Source: Bacillota bacterium
GTDB lineage: Bacteria > Bacillota > Clostridia > Lachnospirales > Cellulosilyticaceae
Length of the DNA stretch: 14,508 nt
Assembly: GCA_023436395.1 (NCBI GenBank)
Contig: JAEZJJ010000100.1
Coordinates: 1-14,508, forward strand
Direction: 5' to 3'
Shown here: in pieces, positions 13,651-14,508 of the stretch
Layout of the letters: each line of letters begins with the position of its first letter
How positions within the stretch are numbered: the stretch's first letter is position 1
Notes under the pieces: generated by a model
What the model was told of the DNA's origin: nothing
Seen by the model: only the letters and a program-made list of their open reading frames with translations
The model's database searches: none
Made by a program: the position numbers and the translations under genes

Positions 13651-14355
13651 ATGATAAAGATAAAAGTAAAATTACCACTATTTGTAGGTACTTTAGTGAT
13701 TATGATTATTTGTGCGTCTTATTTTAAATTTGCAGAGACGACTATAGAAACATCAGGATTTGCGATAACCTCCAAGGTTATTATTGTTGATCCAGGTCAT
13801 GGTGGATTTGATCCGGGAAAGCCTGGCATAGCAGGAGAAGATGAAAAGGACTTAAATCTAAAAATTTCTCTCAAACTAAGAGACTATCTTGAACAAGCTG
13901 GTGCCATAGTTATCATGACAAGAACCACGGATGATGATGTAGATGGTGTAGATGGTATGAAACATAAAAGTAAGGATATGGTAGAACGCAAGAAGTTAGC
14001 AGCAGATGGGGATATACTAGTAAGTATCCATCAAAATTCCTTTACCCAGCAGAGTGTAAAGGGAGCACAAATCTTTTATAATAGTCAATCAGAAAAAGGG
14101 AAGGCCTTAGCTGAGTCAATTCAAAAAAGTATAAAGGAGTATGCAGATCCCCAAAATAAGAGAGCTGCAAAGAGTAATACCAATTACTATGTTTTAAGAG
14201 CTACAGAAATACCAGCTGTTATTGTAGAATGTGGATTTTTAACGAACCCAGAGGAAGAAAAACTATTAAATAGTGAAGCGTATCAAGATAAAATTGCCTG
14301 GAGTATTTATTTAGGAATAATTAAGTATTTTGAGGCGATAAATAAAGGAGCATAG
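13651..14355 (+). CDS. cwlD: N-acetylmuramoyl-L-alanine amidase, CwlD-like (Amidase_3)
   Basis: This 234-aa zinc amidase cleaves the stem peptide from N-acetylmuramic acid. In sporulating bacteria CwlD makes the substrate for the cortex muramic-delta-lactam. An N-terminal hydrophobic segment (about 8-25) exports or anchors it. The Amidase_3 domain (about 42-230) starts with VIIVDPGHGGFDPGKPG. Zinc ligands are H50, E65 (in GEDEKDLNLKI) and H127 (SIHQNSF), and the catalytic Glu is E193 in AVIVECGFLTNPEEEKLL. Length and N-terminal anchor fit CwlD better than the large multi-domain wall amidases. The chosen ATG 13651 has AGGGGTG at 13639-13645; an in-frame TTG at 13609 without a ribosome site is less likely. 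The stop codon lies inside the terminator stem. Confidence 0.88.
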   Translation: MIKIKVKLPLFVGTLVIMIICASYFKFAETTIETSGFAITSKVIIVDPGHGGFDPGKPGIAGEDEKDLNLKISLKLRDYLEQAGAIVIMTRTTDDDVDGVDGMKHKSKDMVERKKLAADGDILVSIHQNSFTQQSVKGAQIFYNSQSEKGKALAESIQKSIKEYADPQNKRAAKSNTNYYVLRATEIPAVIVECGFLTNPEEEKLLNSEAYQDKIAWSIYLGIIKYFEAINKGA

Positions 14356-14373
14356 AATTATATGCTCCTTTAT
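14342..14373 (+). terminator. Terminator overlapping the 3' end of cwlD
   Basis: A perfect 13-bp stem ATAAAGGAGCATA (14342-14354) pairs with 14361-14373 around GAATTA, with TTTAT at the end. The last codons and stop of the amidase gene form the 5' arm, so gene end and terminator are fused. Confidence 0.82.
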
Positions 14374-14378
14374 TTATA

Positions 14379-14505
14379 GTGTAGGAAACATACATGAAAT
14401 CAGCTTTCACAAGCTATAATGAAAATCTGGTATCTAAATGGTAATACTTCTAATAGCAGGCATAGCTCGTCGCACTTTCTGACAATAAGATTTCGTGTAG
14501 GAAAC
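14379..14505. repeat. 11-bp direct repeat pair at the right edge
   Basis: GTGTAGGAAAC occurs at 14379-14389 and 14495-14505, spaced start to start by 116 bases. The segment between is less AT-rich than the other gaps and holds a small hairpin AGCTT/AAGCT (14402-14415). One plus frame is open for 29 codons from ATG 14419 to TGA 14508, without a ribosome site. It may be the border of a repeat family or mobile element that continues past the window; I do not recognise it. Confidence 0.4.
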
Positions 14506-14508
14506 TGA

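Overview
The window looks like chromosomal DNA from a low-GC, anaerobic, spore-forming member of the Clostridia (Bacillota). The evidence is the very AT-rich intergenic DNA, AGGAGG-type Shine-Dalgarno sites, U-tract terminators, an oxygen-sensitive pyruvate formate-lyase pair, a CBS/DRTGG-type pyrophosphatase, and DUF1540 and DUF1858 miniproteins. A CwlD-type amidase suggests spore cortex synthesis. A Cellulosilyticum/Lachnospirales-like host would fit, but I cannot fix the genus from sequence alone. There is no rRNA, tRNA or CRISPR array, and no intact mobile element.

Layout. Bases 1-311 hold the terminator of a gene to the left, a short start-less coding remnant and the promoter of a MerR-type regulator (312-968). 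Facing it is the pflB-pflA unit on the minus strand (4103 down to 1037). It encodes pyruvate formate-lyase and its radical-SAM activase. A 384-base divergent region separates pflB from mecA (4488-5171), the ClpC adaptor. Two small minus-strand genes follow: a DUF1540 Cys protein (5214-5375, 53 aa) and a DUF1858 redox-disulfide protein (5571-5780). Next comes a 540-aa CBS-DRTGG-CBS family II pyrophosphatase (5899-7521, minus). It diverges across 333 bases from purA (7855-9138), adenylosuccinate synthetase. A BI-1 family membrane protein (9359-10069) is followed by a convergent unrecognised membrane-anchored protein (10161-10820, minus, TTG start). Last are three plus-strand genes: an anchored SH3-GH18 glycosidase (11012-12676), an alpha/beta hydrolase (12762-13541) and a CwlD-like amidase (13651-14355). 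The right edge carries an unexplained 11-bp direct repeat.

How it works together. The genes are mostly single units, each with its own promoter and hairpin terminator. They cover anaerobic pyruvate metabolism (pflBA), proteolysis (mecA), nucleotide and PPi metabolism (purA and ppaC, divergent) and cell-wall or spore-wall remodelling (GH18, cwlD). No multi-gene novel defence or biosynthetic system is visible. The most informative unexplained signals are regulatory. They are a pair of inverted PurBox-like sites placed just upstream of the purA -35 box; a 15-bp palindrome filling the pflB promoter spacer, with an imperfect Rex-like site beside it; a 27-bp palindrome with the DUF1858 -10 box at its centre; and a pflA promoter embedded in the pflB-pflA hairpin. 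All promoter and operator calls are by eye.
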